NCBI RefSeq assembly: GCF_965638725.1
Contig: NC_134950.1
Span: 166,074,853 to 166,138,852 of the forward strand
Source: Aptenodytes patagonicus
Taxonomy: Eukaryota > Chordata > Aves > Sphenisciformes > Spheniscidae
Direction: 5' to 3'
DNA: 64,000 nucleotides
Below, one piece after another: positions 1 through 17,500 of this stretch. The position numbers were made by a program, and so were the translations under genes. The notes under the pieces were generated by a model. It was not told the DNA's origin, searched no databases, and saw only the letters and a list, made by a program, of their open reading frames with translations. How positions within the stretch are numbered: the first letter of the stretch is position 1; each line of letters starts with the position of its first letter.

Positions 1-3451
<3,451 letters not shown>

Positions 3452-5362
3452 AGGGAGCGGTGGACCCAAATGGTTATTTACTTGACCGTACTGTACTGGT
3501 TCCAAGAGTAGTACTATAGAAGCCCACTGAACCCCTAAGGTAGATGAGACTTCTAATGACTCAGTATGGACGGAAAGTATACATTTAATTGAAGTGACTA
3601 ATAGATCTGTAATATAGAGGAAAAAAATCTATATGACTTAAACTAAAGTCTGTCCTAGTCTCAGCTAATGAGATGGGAAGTCCCTGAGTGGTTCGTGTTG
3701 TGTGAGGTGTACAGAGAACGGATGATAATCCAGTGCAGACTTTTGCTTCCTCCTCTTTGCTTTTGTTTTTCCAGAACATAATATCCTCATCTGCTCATGC
3801 TTGATGTGAAACCATTTTGGCCATATTAGTCGCTGTGTTCACAATATAATTCAGAACTGCACAAGGTATTTTTAGTACATTCCATTCATTAAGTTCCTAC
3901 AACGATTTCTCACAGGTTACTCAAACATTTCCACCACTTAAAGACATTTGGAAAAGAAAAACAACAGAAAATAGGTATTGCATACTTGAAAGAATCGGCC
4001 CATTTAATTGCAAATGAAGGGTTAACATTAGAATTGTTTTAATACTGCAACGCAATTGTTGCTTTAGAGAGCTGTTGACATGCAGAATAAGAACACTAGA
4101 TAAATATTGTAGCAGGGTCAGTCCAATGATGCTGTGCATCATAATAGAGTGAACAGGCTTTGCAGCAACTTAAGAGAATTTTTTTTTTTTTAAATATATA
4201 TAACTACTTCCTGCACTGTGTCCTAGGTGTTCTAAAGACACACTAGTCTAATTTTTGGTAACTGTGCTCCAAAACTATGTGACATTTTGTTAAAACTTCA
4301 GACCATCCTGAAAATAACTTCATATGTTTAACGTTAAACTTTAGAAACTTCTCAGCAGATTTCATATTCATGATATAAAAATACTTATTCTTCTTTTCCA
4401 AAGTTTTATATGCAGTTGTTCTTTTGTTATAGATGTATGCGGATCTTCTTTTCACAGTTATTTCTAAAAATCTGTGACTGTCATAGACTCATAGTAGTCT
4501 TTTATAGAGTTTAACTTATTGGGGGGAGGGGGTAAAGGCATTTCAACTTTTCGTGAGAAAATGTGGGGCTGTCCCAGAAAACCATTTGTAGCCAGAACAA
4601 ATTACAAATCCTCGTAAAGAAATTGTGTAAAAATGACTCTTGTCTGAAGCAGAAGCACAAGTGCCTTCAAAGGGCAGTATATTATTCGAGTTTCTTCAGG
4701 AGACATATGCTCTTGCCCTTCCTGTATCTTGCCATCAAGATTTAGGTTGAGGCCTAAAGAAAGTCCCAATAAATTCTATTACTGGGATTGTATTGGTCAA
4801 ACAAAAAGTAAAATATTTTTCATCATATTTTGTTCAAAAAAATAGTCAAATCATTACCTTCTGCACTCTTAACCTAGCTAAACAAACTCATTGCTTAAAT
4901 AAAAAATATGGTTCAGAACTAAGCTAGCGTATCTTTTTCCCTGTCTTTTGAGAGTCAGTTTCAGTTTTTAATCCCCATTTCTGTGTATGCTCAGTTTGAC
5001 ACAATTGTGCTATAACTGCACATTTTTAGTGATATTTGTGAATTAAATGGTTAAACACAACTGTAACTTTTATTGATGAATTGTCCTGACTTGTATTTAT
5101 TAATAGCAAGGGTCTACGCTTGTTCCAATAGGCACTGTTTGGGTTTGGTTTTTTTCCTGGTTGTCTTGCTGTCCCGTTGTATACATTAGAATTGCTCCCA
5201 GTAATTTTGTTTGAAATCAGCCAAGGTTGTAATTTTTCTTCTTTTTTTTCTTTCTAACCATCCCGAAACACAGTTTCAGGAAAGATTGACAGAAGAGTCT
5301 GCAATGCCAGAAGGGTAAATGATGTTTCACAGTTGTATAGAATAAAAGGCTTTAGTTAAAAT
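3452..5362 (+). other. WDR48: WDR48 3' UTR
   Basis: AT-rich sequence after the WDR48 stop, with no long ORF. AATAAA at 5341-5346 is the best distal polyadenylation signal; a weaker AATAAA lies near 4767. The UTR end is inferred from these motifs only. Confidence 0.6.
5341..5346 (+). terminator. Putative WDR48 polyadenylation signal
   Basis: Canonical AATAAA in AT-rich context about 1.9 kb after the WDR48 stop. Usage is inferred. Confidence 0.45.
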
Positions 5363-8300
5363 ATTTTCCAGTTGTTTTGTGTATTGGATCAATTATGCAA
5401 TTTTAGAGCTTGGACCATTGCCACTTAATGGTTGTACTACAAAGGACTTCAAAGTCCTTTGAAGCCTCAAGTAATGGAATGGCTGAAGAAATGGCAGTGC
5501 CTTAACAAAATCCCTTAAAGCTGATCTTGTTATGCGGTTGGATATAAGAATTCAGCAGGCAGGCAAGCCTTCAAATACAAGCTCTGAGATACTGTTGAGG
5601 TGGAGAACGTGCTCAAGTAATGCTGTTCGCGTGGGCAGTGCGTGCTTTTGTACTATGGAAATGTTTTGTGCTAACACCAATGTAGTACATAAGAAAAGAC
5701 AGCTCTGCTACAAGTGACTCGTGCCAGGTGACACTGAGTTTTCTGGATGTGGAAAGGTTACAGCCCTGCAAGAGACACATGGGAAGCCAAAACTGGGTTT
5801 CCTGATGCTGAAAATGCCAGTACAGAATACTCAAAGCCTTTGCTGTGGGGACTGTCAACTGGGCTGCTCTTGGAGAGAACACGGTAATTCAGTGACCGAA
5901 TGTGTTCCCAGAGACTTCCAGCATCCATCTTAGATGGAGTGTCAAGCGAGAGGAGTTTTTTGCTACTCCTTTTTAATGTCTGTCACCTTTTCTGAAGTTG
6001 TGCTCTCTGTAAGAGTCCTGAAGGCAAGAACAGGAGAGGCCCCTGCACAGCATCCAGGAGTTAACGTGAGAGTCACAGCTCACGGGGGCATTATGAACAG
6101 AGATAGAGTTCCATTTTGCCAGAGTCATAGGAAAGGCCATTGATTTGTAGAAGTTTCTTTAATTTCCAAGTTCGTATTGGAAAGGAGTTGTAAATCTATT
6201 AGTGTAACCTGTCTCCTGGAAAAACATTTAATTTATCTATGATGGGTGATTTTTTTTAATTTTTTTTATTTTTTTCCTCTTCAGGTGGGGCAGCACTGAG
6301 AACAGGAGAGAGAGCAAGGCTCAGTAGTTGCAGCTGAAGTGCAAGTATCATTTTAGGAAGAGAAGAACTACTTGAAGGATTTAGCATCAATTTTTAGAAA
6401 CACACACACAAAAAAAAAAAGCTCAAAATAAGCCATAGGCAGAAGATAATAACGTAGTTCTACTTCATTGCCAGAAGCAGTGAGGAAAATAAGGGACTTG
6501 GGACTTATTAGTTCGATTGTTCATATTCCATGGGAGAGGGGCAACCAGGGGACTGACAGTGCACTCCTTGGTCAGTCTTGAGCAGAGCAGTGTGGAGAGC
6601 TGCTCAGAGAACAGCTGTCCAATGGCTCAGATCATGCAAGCTGAAGTGTGGGCGTCTATTCAACACGTAGATCTGAGAGTTGCTGACTCAGGGCAGAGAG
6701 GGAAGTTGCAGAGGTCAGTTTGCTGAGGTGAGTTAGTGTGGAGGCGCCAGGGAAAGGGAGAGAATGCGTTTGCCAAAGGTGAAGGCAGAGAGTGACTGTT
6801 AATGGCATGAATCCAGTTACAGGACTCCAAATTTTGGTCAGTACGTTACACCGAGGTATTACTTTTTCTTTCACAGAGGTCCCATTTGATTCAGACTTCA
6901 TCCCTAGGAATTTCTTGAACTTGACATTTAGGATCAATCTTTAAGCACCCACTTGCAGATGTGCAGATGGCTCCCGAACGGAGCCAGGTGGAGTTACTAC
7001 CCAGCTGGATAACAGAACTGTTAAAAGCACATGCACACTTAAATATCAAGAAAATGATTGACTAAAATAGTTTCCTGTACTATGTGGTGGAGGTTTTTCT
7101 GGTAAGCAGCTGTACAAACATCATGCAGACCAGAGGCACGGATTGGAGACCGGGTGGGATATGCCCCATCTCTGTCTGAGGATATTGTTGACACTGTTCT
7201 AGCCATCTTTTTCATGGGACTGTGAATGCTAAATTACTTATTGTAGCTTAGAAATGTAACTTAAACCAAACACTTGCTTTGAAATTGCCGTTACAGCAGA
7301 ACCAATGCAAATTAGTATTTGCTTAAGTCAAAAGCAGAGAGGGAGGATGTGTGGACATTAGTAGTGGCAATGCCCAGGAAATAACAGATTAGCACAGTCA
7401 AATCAAATGCCGAGAGTAACCTGTAGCTGCTGTCACTTAACAGCCAGAGGCAGTGGCGCCTAGTTCTTTCATAATTGCCTGGGGGTGAAAATATTTGCCC
7501 AGTTATGGGGGAAGATGGGGAAGGGTAAGGGTGCTGAGGGGAATGCTGAATTAAAGGCTTCTCTCTGGGAGGCTGCCTCTGCTGCTTTCCATTTCTGCTA
7601 AATTCATGGTGCAGCAGCACAGGGGTGCTGGAATAGCTGAAGTCTCCCGCTTCCCCAGTTAGTGCTAGGTGAGATAAAATTCTGAACCCCCAAGCAGCTG
7701 GAAATGCATAATTCAAGTCCATCAGTAGACATGCGAGTGGTGTGATCTCTACTCGGCGTTGCAGTCTATCTTCCCGCAGCATTTCTCAGTTGCAGCTAAG
7801 AGGAATTCAGTCAAGTGTGGCAGCTTGGATGAGCAGCTTCTGAACACGGCCTAGAGTGGGACAGCAGAAGATTCAGTAAATTGTCAAGCCTGCTGTGAAA
7901 GTTTAAGAGGGAAAACAAAGTCATTGCTGCCTGAATTTGGTATTTCAACAGTTCTTGCCAGTAGTTGTTCACCTTAAAGACACTAAATACTTTCATTCAC
8001 ACATTGGAGTTCGGCTGGAATTAGTTCAGCATATTGCTGTTAATAATGAGATTTGTGTGTTTGTCTCTAGGATGGTTATTTCCTTATCGTGATTTTTAGG
8101 GGTTAGGATCATTCCTAGTACAGGGTTATTGCTGTCTGAAGTTCCCCTGAATCAAGTAATTTACTTCGGAAGGGAGGGCTTAGTCCCACCTGCCAAAGTT
8201 AGCCTTGCTTGGGGCAGGGCTTGATCAAGTTGCTCCAGCCTTTGTCAAGCAGAGTTGTGAGTATCTGGGTGGGTGGAGGTCCCAAAGCCTCTCTGAGCAC

Positions 8301-9574
8301 CCACCCTGTGTTTAACCACCAGCGCCCGGGTGCTCTGGCTCGTTAGGGTTAGCGGAGGCACGGCTCAGTGGAGATGAGCTTTGCCTAATCCTTGCTGTTA
8401 ATACTCGAGCTCCCGGTAGCCTCTTTGGATTTAATGTCTGCCAGACTCATGTCCTCAGGCTTGGCTATTAATATGAGAGAGCATCTCGGGTCTGGAAGCT
8501 TATCCTGTTGTGTCTGGCCATACCAAACCTCTGTGCAGTGTCCAGCTACACAGCCACTGCATCCAAGCTCTAAAATTAGTACAAAGCACTCTAAGGTGAC
8601 ATCCTCCTCCCTTTGTTTTGCCCTCCTTGTGATACTGCTGAGGTAATTCCTCTTGTGTCTGCAGAAGAAACATCACCGTCGGGTTTACAGATGCCTTCAG
8701 TTTACAGATGCAAACAAGGTAATACACAGCTCTCCTACTTACGTGGAAACAGTAGCTGTTTGGGACAGCACCCGGTTGATTGTTGGGTTTTTTTCTAAAC
8801 TTTTGTTTCAAATCCCAAATACAAAAGTGGGCGATTCAAGCCATTTCACTCAAAGATAGCTCTGTCTTCCACAGCCATTCTACTTGTTTCAGACCAACAT
8901 AAACCATTACCCCTTTTTTATTTCAGAACTGGCCTATCCTCACAGGCCTTACGAGGTACATTTCTTTCAGCAGTAGTACCTGGTCATTCCCTTCCTGATT
9001 TTTCCTCAAATTAAGGTGGCAGCAGCAGTGAGATAGTCACAAATGCTCCAGCTTAGTCTGCAGCACGTAGTCTATGTCAGAGGGGATGGCTCTCCCGCTG
9101 TCTGCGCTTGCAGCAACAGCAGGAAGGCAAGGCAGGCGGCCTGTGGCTCCAGGAGAATTGTATCCTCTTTGAATCCAGCCACTCTCGGTGGCTTCTACCA
9201 CTTTTTTTAGGTTATATTCTGAAACTAAGAAATTCTAATCAGCTTTCTCACCTCTGCACCCACAAGTAAAAGAGTACTTTCTGTTTCAGCAGGGAGGTAG
9301 CTTCAGGCATCTCAGAGGGTAGTCTCCAAATTGTCAAGAGAAAAGGAATTTGATGAGGAGGTTAAACGCTTCACCTCATCTAGCATTTAAATGATAAAGT
9401 TACAGGTTAGGAGAATACAACATACTACTGCTAGAGGTTTCACTCTCTATTTGGTTTTCTAAACAGATACGTTAGACCATTGTTCATTTGGATGTTAATG
9501 AAAAAAGAATCAAGTCCTCATAAATGCAAACCAACTCCCCACCTCCCCTTCCAAGAGCCACGTAGCTGGACACA
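5363..9574. other. Convergent intergenic spacer, no gene seen
   Basis: Lies between the putative polyadenylation sites of WDR48 (+) and GORASP1 (-). Open frames here are short, lack splice-site and homology support, and look random. No repeat family was recognised. Confidence 0.5.
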
Positions 9575-11511
9575 GACTGCCATAAGTGTTAAGCCATTTA
9601 TTACTGTGACATTTGAAATTTAGTGCGAGTTTTGACATTCCCTGCTCTTAAATTTCTAAAGGGTGCTTATGGTATCGCTTAAATAAGCTACTACCAGCTG
9701 AAAAACAGTTTTGATAAAGGTGTAGTCAAGTAGTGACTAGGTTCTAGTAGTGACTAGAAGTCACTGCTTCTAGTCTTAGAAGCAGTCCTAAATGAACAAC
9801 AACAAAAACACAAATATATCACCTAGATGGCTTCAGTCATCAGGCTCCGAGACCGAACAAACTTACCAATAGCTTAAATTACATTTATTTTTAGTGTTTG
9901 GCTGTTTGCCCTTGTAGCAGTCAGTTGGGGGAAGAAAAGAAATTTATTTTAGGAATATAGGAAGAAAAATCTGCTCACTATCAACAGACTGTTTAGCAGA
10001 CTAGATCTCAAATCTCTTAATTCTACTACCTGCAGTTAAGGCTCAATGCATTCTTCTTTAAAGCAGAAGGTATTTTGACCATCCTGTTCAGAGCTACTGT
10101 ATTTTATGTGAAACAGTATTTAAGACCAACAGAGATGAAGGAATGTAAAGGACATTTTCTGTAAGGGTATACTCATCTGAAGACCTCTCGGTGTTGCAGC
10201 TTCATCTGCACCCCTTCGCTGACGCTGAGCTGTCACGGGCAAATTCGTGTGACCCAGACTCCCCATCCTGCATTGTTACTAGATTTCAGCCTAGTCAGTC
10301 ATTTCACTTACTGACCTCCATAGGGGACAATATAGAAACAGATCAGGAGACAGGGCAGAGAAAGGGAAATTGGACAATACTGTGCTAAATAAGTATACTC
10401 TAGTTTATAGCTTGTACCCCATTCCCTTAATTTACGAAAGATTTTCACCACACTAACTGTACCAGCTATAGTCAAGTTATTCCTGATCAGCAGCTTTAAA
10501 ATCCCATGATAACTCACTGCCCAGAGGGGTATAAAGGCACCCGCATGTTTCTTTCGTGTTTACTATTACATTCAGAAGCTATTTGAAGGCAAGTGCAAAC
10601 AAAATTAAAAAGCTACAAAAAGCAATAGATGTTGCCACACTAACGTGTTCCAGCCCCATGTCATGATTTGTATAAAAATAGAAATGGGTAAATAGAAACT
10701 AAAGAAAAGCTATTTCTCTGTCACTACAGAAACCAAGACGTATTCAACTCCACTGAAAAGGTTAATCAGTCACCCTGAAACCACATGGGCCTGACTTAAA
10801 AATCATCTTTGACTTCAGTTTGTTTCAAATAACCACCACTATTTCCCCCACACCCTTTTTTTTTTTAAACACATGATCCATTGAAGAGCTAAAGTGAATG
10901 ACGGGACCCACCCACACGACTTTGTCCTATCTATATGCTGCAGCTTCAAACCCTACCGTACTTCCTTTTCTGCAAAAGTAGTTGTAGAGAAGGTTTGTGA
11001 GTAACTGTTATAGAGAAGGGAAACTCTGTAACAAGTGGGAAATGCCTTGAAAGTCATGAGAGCTGTCAAATTGAGGTGTACCATTAGAAAAGCTTTCTAG
11101 CAAGTCAAAACCATAAATAGTTGTTTGGTTTTTTTTTAATGCCATCAATCATACTGAGAAAACCATCGTCAAGTGTCACTGTTCAGGCAGAGTGCCTTCA
11201 TAAATACATTCAGGAGCATTTGTAGGCAAATGTGAATTCAGGAACTTGATGTTTTGCCAGTCTCCAACGTGTTTCTGCAGTAATTTCTCCATTAATTTGG
11301 TGATTCTGGACAGCATTCAGAGTTTGAACACAGATCAATCCATTAAACAATGATTGGAAAAGACAACAGGATATGTATTTCATATGATTTCTTTTATAAT
11401 ATTGTCTAAACTAACAAAATAGAGTAACTGTCGTTCTTTCAAGATCAGAAAAATATCCCAAGCTGTAGTATTACAGCATATGGCAGTCTGTAAACAAAAG
11501 CAGCATCCATT
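9575..11511 (-). other. GORASP1: GORASP1 3' UTR
   Basis: AT-rich non-coding sequence downstream of the GORASP1 stop codon (TGA at 11514-11512), running to two candidate AATAAA signals. A local hairpin-prone stretch near 9730-9785 repeats the motif TAGTGACTAG and its complement. The extent is inferred. Confidence 0.5.
9597..9602 (-). terminator. Putative distal GORASP1 polyadenylation signal
   Basis: TTTATT on the + strand is AATAAA on the GORASP1 strand. A second copy is at 9894-9899. Either would end a 3' UTR of 1.6-1.9 kb. Usage is inferred. Confidence 0.4.
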
Positions 11512-14500
11512 TCACTCCTGATCTTGTGCAGCTCCTTCTTTCTGTTCACACACTGCTTCATCATCTGGTTTCCCCGGAGTAGTGGTTAACGAGCTCTCCA
11601 TACTGTTTAAGAGCAGCTTTGTTTCTTGGTTATCGGGATCAGTTCCTAGTGTTGTTTTTGAAGAAATTTCATTAGGAAGAGCAAAAGAAGGTAAAGATGG
11701 AATGGAAGGCAGTAGGTCGTCCAACTCGGGCTGCTTGACCGAGCGTTCAGAATACATGGTTACATCTTCAGGGTCCAAAGCTGTGGCATTTTCTGGCAAA
11801 TGGAAATAGTTTGTAAAAAAAACCAAAACCCGTCAGGCTAACAGACAGTGCCTCTGGTTACTGTACGTCTAGAAAAATCAGCTTGAATGCGATACCTCGT
11901 GCAGGCACATAACCAGCTTCACAACTGTCACGTACGTGGGCTGTGTTTACTCGGTTCTCCCCAAATCCAGAAAATCTGACTGTGCAAGCAGGTTTTTAAG
12001 AGACCACAGAGCATTTGGTCTGCTGTATTCTTATGCTACGGATGTTTTATTTTGTGTTAAAACTCTTAGTCACCCCACTTTTAAAAGGGAAAGGCATCTG
12101 TAATGTGAAGATGTATTTTTTTTTTAAATAGAAAAGTCACTAATAAGGTGACTGCAATTTTGTTTTCACGTTATAACTGTGAAGACAAGCCTGTGGTACA
12201 AAAATTCATTTACACTGATTTTAAAAATACCCACTTTTAAGGTCAGTTTAATTTGGATCATCAACATTTTTATAAGATTATAGAATGTGTGTCGTCTTTC
12301 TTTAAATGAAAGAGCCTATTAGTTTTTGTCTGCTGATTTCTGCTACTTTTTCCATCTCATTTTAGCCAATCCCCTTTCTGATTTTTCTTAAAATTGCTTA
12401 TTTCCAAAAAGCACGATCCTGTTAAACAGACACGAGTTGGTGCCATTCCATAAATTAGGTCAGAGGCCTAAAGGAAATCTTGAATACACTTACCAAAATA
12501 AGCAGAAGCGTCATTGTTTGATATTAACTTTTCAGTGCCTACTAAAGCATCTGCTGCTGGCACGTTGAAGGAGGCAGATGAAGACATGTTGGACACTTTT
12601 GTTAAGTCAGTGAGTTCAGGAAATGAAATACCAGACATATCTAGAAATCCTGAAGGGGAAAGCAAATATTACAGCATTGTTTTAGATGTAACACAAAATT
12701 CTAGAATCAAAAAGACATGTTACATCCAGACTGAAGTCAGTGAAGTCCCCTCCCCGCTAAATGCAAATAAATTTAACCTAGAAGTTAGCTGACATTAGCG
12801 GAAAGACTTCTGCAGAATGTTAACCTCAGTCAGGCTCACAGTACCCAAACTCTACAGTTCTGAAATCCAGCGAAGTCAAAAACCTTAGGGGAAACAACCA
12901 CCAATGCTCATAGTTCTGTATTTAAGTCTCAAACTTGTTTAAGACCTTATTAGTTTACTTAGATGTCCTCTAAAGAATTGCTGAAAAAAGCATGTTAAGA
13001 AGATATACCTGGATCCATAACTCTCTGGAGAGGAGGAGGAGGAGAGAGTGAGCTTTCTGGTGAATAACCACTCATTTCTTGATCTGTGGAATGATCCAAG
13101 TTCATACCTATTTCAGAGGTGTCACTCTGAGAAGCAGCTGCCAATAACGGAGTCTGGAATAACACAGTAAGAAGGAAAAGCATCTTTTTTTATATATTGA
13201 AAGCTTCACCTGAAGAAGACGTTGCTATGAAAGCATTCCGCCTCGGTCTCCAAGTACACCAATTCAGAGAGAACCTATGATGCCGAAACTGATAGCTAAG
13301 CCACTGATTAGGACATGTTCCAGCGTAGCCTTTTAAAGCCAGTGCGTTCTTAGAAGAACAGTCCATCCTTAATTCTTGTAGGTGTATTTTATTTCCTAGT
13401 GAGAAGGGTATTCTTCTGATGTGGTTCTCATTGACGTGACGCAGCTGTAGTATGTAAGTCTTCAAAACAGGAAGAAAATATCTGGCAAAAATTTGTATCA
13501 GCCAACACTGGTGAAAGAGTAATTGTAATATGTAATTGCACCCAAATACAATGAGGGATATGGAAGAATACCAGCTGTAAGTTTGAGAAAATAAAGGGTA
13601 CGGCTCAGCAAACAGAGTTGCTCGCTTGTGCTACCCTTCCTGTCATCTGCTCAGCATCATCAGCTCTCACTTTCCCTTCACCTAACTCCATTTTGTTCAA
13701 GGAAAATTGTATGCTGTACTCAAATATACCGTATTATGAATGTTCCAACACGTAGAAAATTTTGAAACTCCAGAGAATGTAACCGATTTTTTACATACCT
13801 CTGTGTAACCGTTAGTAGATGGTACAGGAGTTCCAGCTTCTGGTAAGTGTGAAGGTGGTTTGCTTTCCGGCTTTTTCTTCAATACTATCGACTGTGTTGG
13901 AATTCTGTGCAAATAGCCATATCCAATACCACATCCTAAACTGTACGAGAAAAGTAAAACAAGACTTGGAAAAAAGGTGTTTAACAAAGCTAGTAAGTGT
14001 TTTAAATTTTGACTCTTTAAAAGAAGAAGAGTTTGAGTCTTTAATCTATAGCAAGAAACACCTACCCGCAAGAATCATTTCACCTACAGTACTCAAGGAG
14101 CACTCTGCAATTGACATTTAGACATACATAGCTTAGCTTTCAGTTGATTATATCTTTACAAAACACATGATCTGACCTGGTTTAGATTTTGTTCTTGCTT
14201 TAACTGAGTGTTCGACTGTGAGAACGTAGCTAGTGAACCTGCTACCGGGGAAGTCAACACAGGTTTTGCCATTGGTTTCAACTCAAACAGGATTAGATCC
14301 AGAACATGCCTAATTCCTAGTTCTAAGCTGTTTTCGGGTTTTTTTATGGAAAGATGAACGGTTTTGTGAGATAAGTGTAAGAAAACAAGGCTTAACTTGA
14401 AAACAACAAGCTGTAATCAATAATAATACTACTACTCTTAACAGGAGCTCATTTACAGTGAGTATATAACCTGTCATTAGCCAGTGACTGGCCGGAGATC

Positions 14501-17500
14501 AGTACCTTCCTTCTCCACCCCAAGCTCCATTGGGAGTCACAACTACCTCTCGAATGGAATCTGCTTCAGTGTTATAAACCATCAGCTTCAGCGGCTTCCC
14601 CTCATGGGATTCAATCAATGAAAAGAAATCCTCTGACTACGAAAAAAAAAAGTAGTAGTTATTAAACTCAAATGTGTAAGACAGGGAGCTGGAAGCGAGT
14701 TACCATTTTACGCAGTTATTTACTTCAACATGAGATATTAAAAACCCAAAGACAGACTAAAACTCACTAATGTAGTTTCATCTTTAGGGGCAACTTTTTT
14801 TGTTGTCAGATTAAAAAAAGGTAACGTTTACCTCAACCATAAAGCATCTGTCATAAACATCAACCTCCCCAAATCCCCAAAAAACTATCCCCATACATTT
14901 GATGTACACGCAATTAGATTTATAAAAAACCCAAACCCTACAACATACACTTGTCAGGCACGAAGACAATCGCTACTTGAAGGAACATGCGCCCTACCTC
15001 CTGAAGAATCTGATCAGATCCAACAATGTAGTCAGTGTACGGCTGGAGACCAGCTAGAGCTGCAGGAGATGCAGGTTCAACATCCTGTGAAAGAGTGACA
15101 TGTGTCATCTGCACTCGCAGCAGGATAAACTACCCCAAGATCAAAAAGGAAATCTAACTCCAAAAGCAACAGAAGGAAAGAACATTTTATTTATGGGACA
15201 CCACAGAAGTCCTTGAACAGTTTACATCTAGGTGTAACATCTTGTAAAACACGCTGAACAAGACCGACCAAGATACTGCCAATTCAAAATGAGATACTCT
15301 GAAGATGTTGAAAAGTTGCTTTTATTTAAAACAACTGTTTAAAACAGTCTTTCCTATTCCGTTCTACTCTTTCAGCTCTCCCTCTTAATTTTAAAATAAT
15401 TTTTTGGTGCTTTTTGTAACATTAATACTACTTTGATGAAGTTCAGCCAACACAGGGACACCTATCGAGCCAGAATCATTTTTTGCTTTTACCATTGATT
15501 CTTTAACATAAGACAAAAAAGCCTTCCCCCCATCGCAAACTATTTGGTCTGGTTGGGATGGAGTTATTTTTCTTCACAGCGACAGGCAACACTAACAGTC
15601 ACCCACCACTTGTCCATATTCAAATGGCTCGGACAAACTTTCAAGACTGTGTTCCCTTCTTCTGTGCGATTTCAGCATTGTACTCCTACATACAAGTTAC
15701 TTCTAAACATTACACTTTAAAACAAGGTTGTATGAACACTAATGAGCCACCGAAGAAATCTGTCTCACCAAAACGTGCCACACGTGTTCATGGGCTCCCT
15801 GGAAACTGCAGAACCTCACGCTGGCTCCAAGAAGACCTTGTCCTCCCCACATGTTACTGGGGATCACCTCCACCTCTCTTACTTTCATTGTTTTAATATT
15901 ATACACTTCCAGCTTCACTGCTTTTTCAGCATTTGCCTTCAGCAGATCTTTCAACATACTGTTTTCTTTATTCTGTAGAGCACAGAGAGAGATAATACGA
16001 TTAACATTCTTTCTAGTTGCACCTGTAACATAGACATCATGCCTGTGGCAGAATTTGAATACAAGAACCAAAACTGTCAAAGTTTAGGCTCCACGTCTCA
16101 CGATCAGTCCCAGCAGTTCCATTTTCCTTTATTAGAAAGAAGTCAGTACTGTCAGCTCACATCCCTTTACATAAGTACTTATTATTAGTCAGTTTCATCA
16201 CTTAACTTTCCTGTTCTTTATAACTGCTATTAAATAACAGCAGCAATATTAGATCTCAACTATGTAGTCGTAACAATAAGCAGTGACATTTTACTTCATG
16301 CCTCTGATCCCAGTCCTTACTCGACAACCCTTCAAAGTCATTGCAAATTGACTATGAAAGGACAGACTATTTGGGAGCAGCTTAGAGAACTATCATTATT
16401 TCTGTCATGTTAAAAGATGGATCTTCCACCGAAATTTACCATTCTAACAATCATTTCCAGAAAGACACCTCCGCTAATGAAAGCAAGATAAACTTAAATT
16501 CAGCTTGTATGTAGCTAGGATGAAGGAGCCAAAGCTCACAGCCAAAGCTGTGAGCCTTTTAAACCAAAACACCACCAAACCAAAACTCTTCTTTCATAAC
16601 TCACCATACAGGAACTGTGTTCCCAGTCTTAAGTATAAACAGACAGGCCATGATTCTTTTTCACGTTTTATCAAATGTTGAAACAAGTTTGTTTAAACAA
16701 CTGTGGAGCTCTTACCATCGACTCACCAGTTCAACATTCACCGTGTGGCAGAAAATATGCGTGAATGAGTAATATAATAAACATTGTGTTAATCTGTTAA
16801 GAAGTTAAGGCGACTAAAGGCATAAATAAGACTTTCCTCAAATTTGGATCCAGCCAGAGAGGAGACTTTGAACACCACCGAGTTTTACTTTACCTTGTTA
16901 ATTCCACATACAATGTCCAATATGAAAAAGCTTTCTTTACTGTGACAGCTTTGGCTTCTACCTTTCATCATTACAATACCCATATTTCACGCAGGGGAAA
17001 AAAAATAAAATCATTTGCAGCTTACAAGCCTAGTGTGTCCTATCGCAATGATGAAGTCAAAGAAAGGTTCCAGTCCTCCTTGTTGAGCTGGGGAGTTTTC
17101 TTGAACCTGTAAAACATACATTTTATTCTTATTATACATTGATCTCTAGTTACACTAAGGGACAGTGTTAATCTTTACACTTGATTCAATATTTACTTCA
17201 GAGTTGAACCAGAGACGAGACACCAAGTGACAGACCTCGGGAAGCAGTCCACAACTGTGAATTTATTTTTGTAGAACTATGAACAACTGGTGTCCTAATT
17301 AAGCTGTAAAAACCAGGTTTCAAACCCCATACAGGACACAAGTATTGTGATGCAAAGTGCACAGCATGGCATTATTAAATAACGAGGACTTCGGAGAAGG
17401 GCTTAGTTTTCAAAGTGCTGCTTCAGGATTTTCTTCCATGCTTACTAATAGCCTGAGCACACTGAGAGTCCCCAGTTACTTCACAGCCATTTTTTACATA

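Noticed and set aside
8346-8356. TTAGGGTTAG, an interstitial telomere repeat
   Set aside because: Fewer than two units; expected by chance.
13190-13465. 91-codon minus open frame upstream of GORASP1 exon 7
   Set aside because: It is intronic by the exon phases and matches no GORASP1 sequence.
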